Made by a program: the position numbers and the translations under genes
The notes under the pieces: generated by a model
The model's input: the letters and a program-made list of their open reading frames with translations, nothing else
Database searches by the model: none
What the model was told of the DNA's origin: nothing
Assembly (NCBI GenBank): GCA_024278455.1
Contig: JAJRTE010000043.1
Span: 1-44,773, forward strand
Source: Myxococcota bacterium
GTDB lineage: Bacteria > Myxococcota_A > UBA796 > JAJRTE01
Reading direction: 5' to 3'
DNA: 44,773 bases
In this document: one piece after another, positions 43,251-44,773 of the stretch
How the letters are laid out: each line of letters starts with the position of its first letter
Numbering within the stretch: position 1 is the first letter of the stretch

Positions 43251-44773
43251 TCAGGCCGGGTGCTTCCCGGTCCCACGCCGGGGCCGGTCGTGAGGCTGCC
43301 GGCCGGGTTGCCGGACGCGGCCGTCCACGCGGACTTCCAGGAGTCTCCCGAGGGAGGCAAACGCAGCGAGCCACTCGCCGGTGGGTGCGGGCGTGGTCGC
43401 CTCCGCGCCGGAAACGGGAAACGCCTCATCCAGGAAAGCGCAGAACGCATTCTGGGTCTTCCACAAGTTCACCTCGAACGACAGCGACTTGGCCAGGCGC
43501 AACATGCCCTCGAGAAGCGTGATCGTGCCCCTCGTGGCCGGGCTCTCCATGAAGCGCTTCATCAGGTTCTCCACACTCTTCTGGATGGCATAGCCCACGC
43601 TTGTCGCGTCGAGCTTGACCTGCCAGGTCCGGGCGAGTTCTACCAGGCCCCGGGCACGTTCGAGCCGGGGCGGATCGGCCTCGAGGGCGCGGAGGAGATC
43701 GGCGTTCAGCACGTACCGGGCAGCGATGTAGAGTGGCAGGGGGAGGGGGGAGCCCAGGTCATGAACGAAGCGCATGAGTGCGACGTGGCGATTGTACAGT
43801 CGCCGGTACACCGCCTCTTCTTCGGCCAGAGTCGAATCCAGGATCCGCTTGAGTATCTTGCGCTGCTCGTCCCGAAAAAGAGACCGGATCGTGTAGGTGG
43901 AATCGAATTCCCGGGTCAACACCTGGATGGCCTCCACGCTGTCCGCTTTCGCCGCGGCAGCCTGGATGGCCTCGAACATCCGAACGTAGGTGTCATCGTT
44001 TCGGTCAGGCGAGACACCGGCCAGGAGGTTGTGGTCGCCGAGCCCCACGGCCGCATAAGCAAAAGTGCTGGTCTCGAACGTGAGCCGGGAGCGGACGGCG
44101 ACTCGTCCCGCCGACATGCGGTTGCGTCCCGTCTGGAACGTCGCGCCGCTTCGTCTCGTCACAGTGTAGGCGTGAACCGACGCCGATTCCGGGTAGTCCC
44201 GGAACAGGGAACTCAGGGCGTAGTGGGCCGCCACCTTGGCAAGGTCTACCATGGCCGGCTTGACGCGCTCGAGGAACACCCCCTCTCCATCACCGTACTC
44301 GGGCAGGTTGCTCTTCGCCGCCCGAAGTCGAGTGACGAATTCCGCCTCGAGGCCGCGAAGTCCGAAGACATCGGTGCCGAGTTGAAGGGCTCGAGCAGCG
44401 TACTGGAGTATCTGAACGGTCTCGATACCGGAGATTTCGTCGAAGAACCAGCCGCAGCTCGTGTACATCAACATGGCGTGCCGCTGGCACTCGAGCATCT
44501 TCATGGCCGCCGCACGCTCGTGCGGCTCGAGGGGCTTCCTGGCGTGCTCCTCCAGGAACGTGGTAGCGCGCTGGTCCGACCGATCCAGCACCAGGGCGAT
44601 GTAGTCGTTCCTGGCCGCCCATGGGTCGCGGAAAAGGCGCTGTCCTTCCGTCTCGAAACGTTCCGCGAGCGTATCTCTAAGCCAGTCGAGGGTATTGCGA
44701 AGCGGTTTCCGCCACTGCTGGTTGAATCCCGGTGTGCCAGCGTTGCACCCGCAATGCTCCCGCCAGCGACCCA
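43251..44773 (-). CDS. DUF3536 / GH57-like protein, C-terminal part
   Basis: The reading frame is open from TGA at 43251 to the window edge, so the start lies beyond 44773 and at least 507 residues are present. The visible N-terminal end reads HCGCNAGTPGFNQQWRKPLR, then RDPWAARNDYIALVLDRSDQ and MLMYTSCGWFFDEISGIETV, which is the DUF3536 domain found after the glycoside hydrolase family 57 catalytic domain in large cytosolic proteins. The GH57 part, if present, is outside. Related enzymes act on alpha-glucans such as glycogen, by hydrolysis or branching; the DUF3536 part has no established activity. The last 25 residues are Arg/Pro-rich and look like a poorly conserved tail. The window shows no other glycogen gene. 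Confidence 0.88.
   Translation of the reverse strand, partial: GRWREHCGCNAGTPGFNQQWRKPLRNTLDWLRDTLAERFETEGQRLFRDPWAARNDYIALVLDRSDQRATTFLEEHARKPLEPHERAAAMKMLECQRHAMLMYTSCGWFFDEISGIETVQILQYAARALQLGTDVFGLRGLEAEFVTRLRAAKSNLPEYGDGEGVFLERVKPAMVDLAKVAAHYALSSLFRDYPESASVHAYTVTRRSGATFQTGRNRMSAGRVAVRSRLTFETSTFAYAAVGLGDHNLLAGVSPDRNDDTYVRMFEAIQAAAAKADSVEAIQVLTREFDSTYTIRSLFRDEQRKILKRILDSTLAEEEAVYRRLYNRHVALMRFVHDLGSPLPLPLYIAARYVLNADLLRALEADPPRLERARGLVELARTWQVKLDATSVGYAIQKSVENLMKRFMESPATRGTITLLEGMLRLAKSLSFEVNLWKTQNAFCAFLDEAFPVSGAEATTPAPTGEWLAAFASLGRLLEVRVDGRVRQPGRQPHDRPRRGTGKHPA

Larger units (their letters stand above)
185..44536. repeat. Dispersed palindrome CTCGAG, about 110 copies
   Basis: Reading every line by eye I counted about 110 CTCGAG sites, one per about 400 bases. 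At about 65 percent GC, base composition alone predicts roughly 15. Copies lie in genes of both strands and in some gaps (5916, 17733), and use all phases: as CTC GAG (Leu-Glu), and across codons as NCT CGA G, which uses two codons that are otherwise uncommon in this DNA. From 24202 to 26352 only one copy is found. The count may be off by a few. Confidence 0.6.

Overview
The window is high-GC DNA from what looks like a member of the Myxococcota or a close deltaproteobacterial relative. The evidence is a gliding-motility (glt) gene run in the order known from Myxococcus, two proteins with MopE-type Asp/Cys calcium/metal-binding repeats, an MXAN_6640-like metalloprotease, PKD-domain lipoproteins, C-terminal sorting tails of the MYXO-CTERM kind, and an FHA/AgmX-type protein. 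No rRNA, tRNA, CRISPR array or complete insertion sequence was recognised.

Layout. 1-5839 (+): gltD (3' part, with an in-frame stop), gltE, gltF, gltG, gltH, tightly packed. 5924-9148 (-): an ATP/ADP-translocase-like protein fused to HEAT repeats and a cyclic-nucleotide-binding domain. 9408-13099: divergent genes for a repeat-rich lipoprotein (-) and a secreted metalloprotease (+). 13166-14902 (-): an ABC-class ATPase. 15287-24201 (+): a five-gene run with a DUF2723 glycosyltransferase-like membrane protein, a DUF362 protein, a lipoprotein translationally coupled to a multi-membrane-span protein, and a second protein related to it; this looks like a cell-surface glycan or lipid modification cluster. 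24202-26352 (+): a visibly AT-richer accessory island with an adenine DNA methyltransferase, a small ORF, an in-frame fusion of a mazE start to a mazF end, and a small membrane protein. 26256-30208 (-): LOG family protein, DUF502 membrane protein, an unknown protein that seems to start at an AUC codon, and an MFS drug transporter. 30334-32455: a radical SAM protein (+, probably leaderless) converging with a HEAT-repeat protein (-). 32618-39048 (+): a large FG-GAP/MopE-repeat surface protein and two PKD lipoproteins. 39132-44773 (-): a small lipoprotein, a very long disordered protein ending in a PilZ domain, and the C-terminal part of a DUF3536/GH57-like protein running off the window.

The most unusual window-wide signal is the palindrome CTCGAG. 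I counted about 110 copies by eye, against roughly 15 expected from base composition alone. It occurs in all reading phases and is nearly missing from the AT-rich island. The clearest local oddities are the mazE-mazF fusion, the stop codon in gltD, the AUC start and the leaderless radical SAM gene. Coordinates of starts were chosen from Shine-Dalgarno spacing and signal peptides; functional names rest on motifs and remembered family features, not on database searches.
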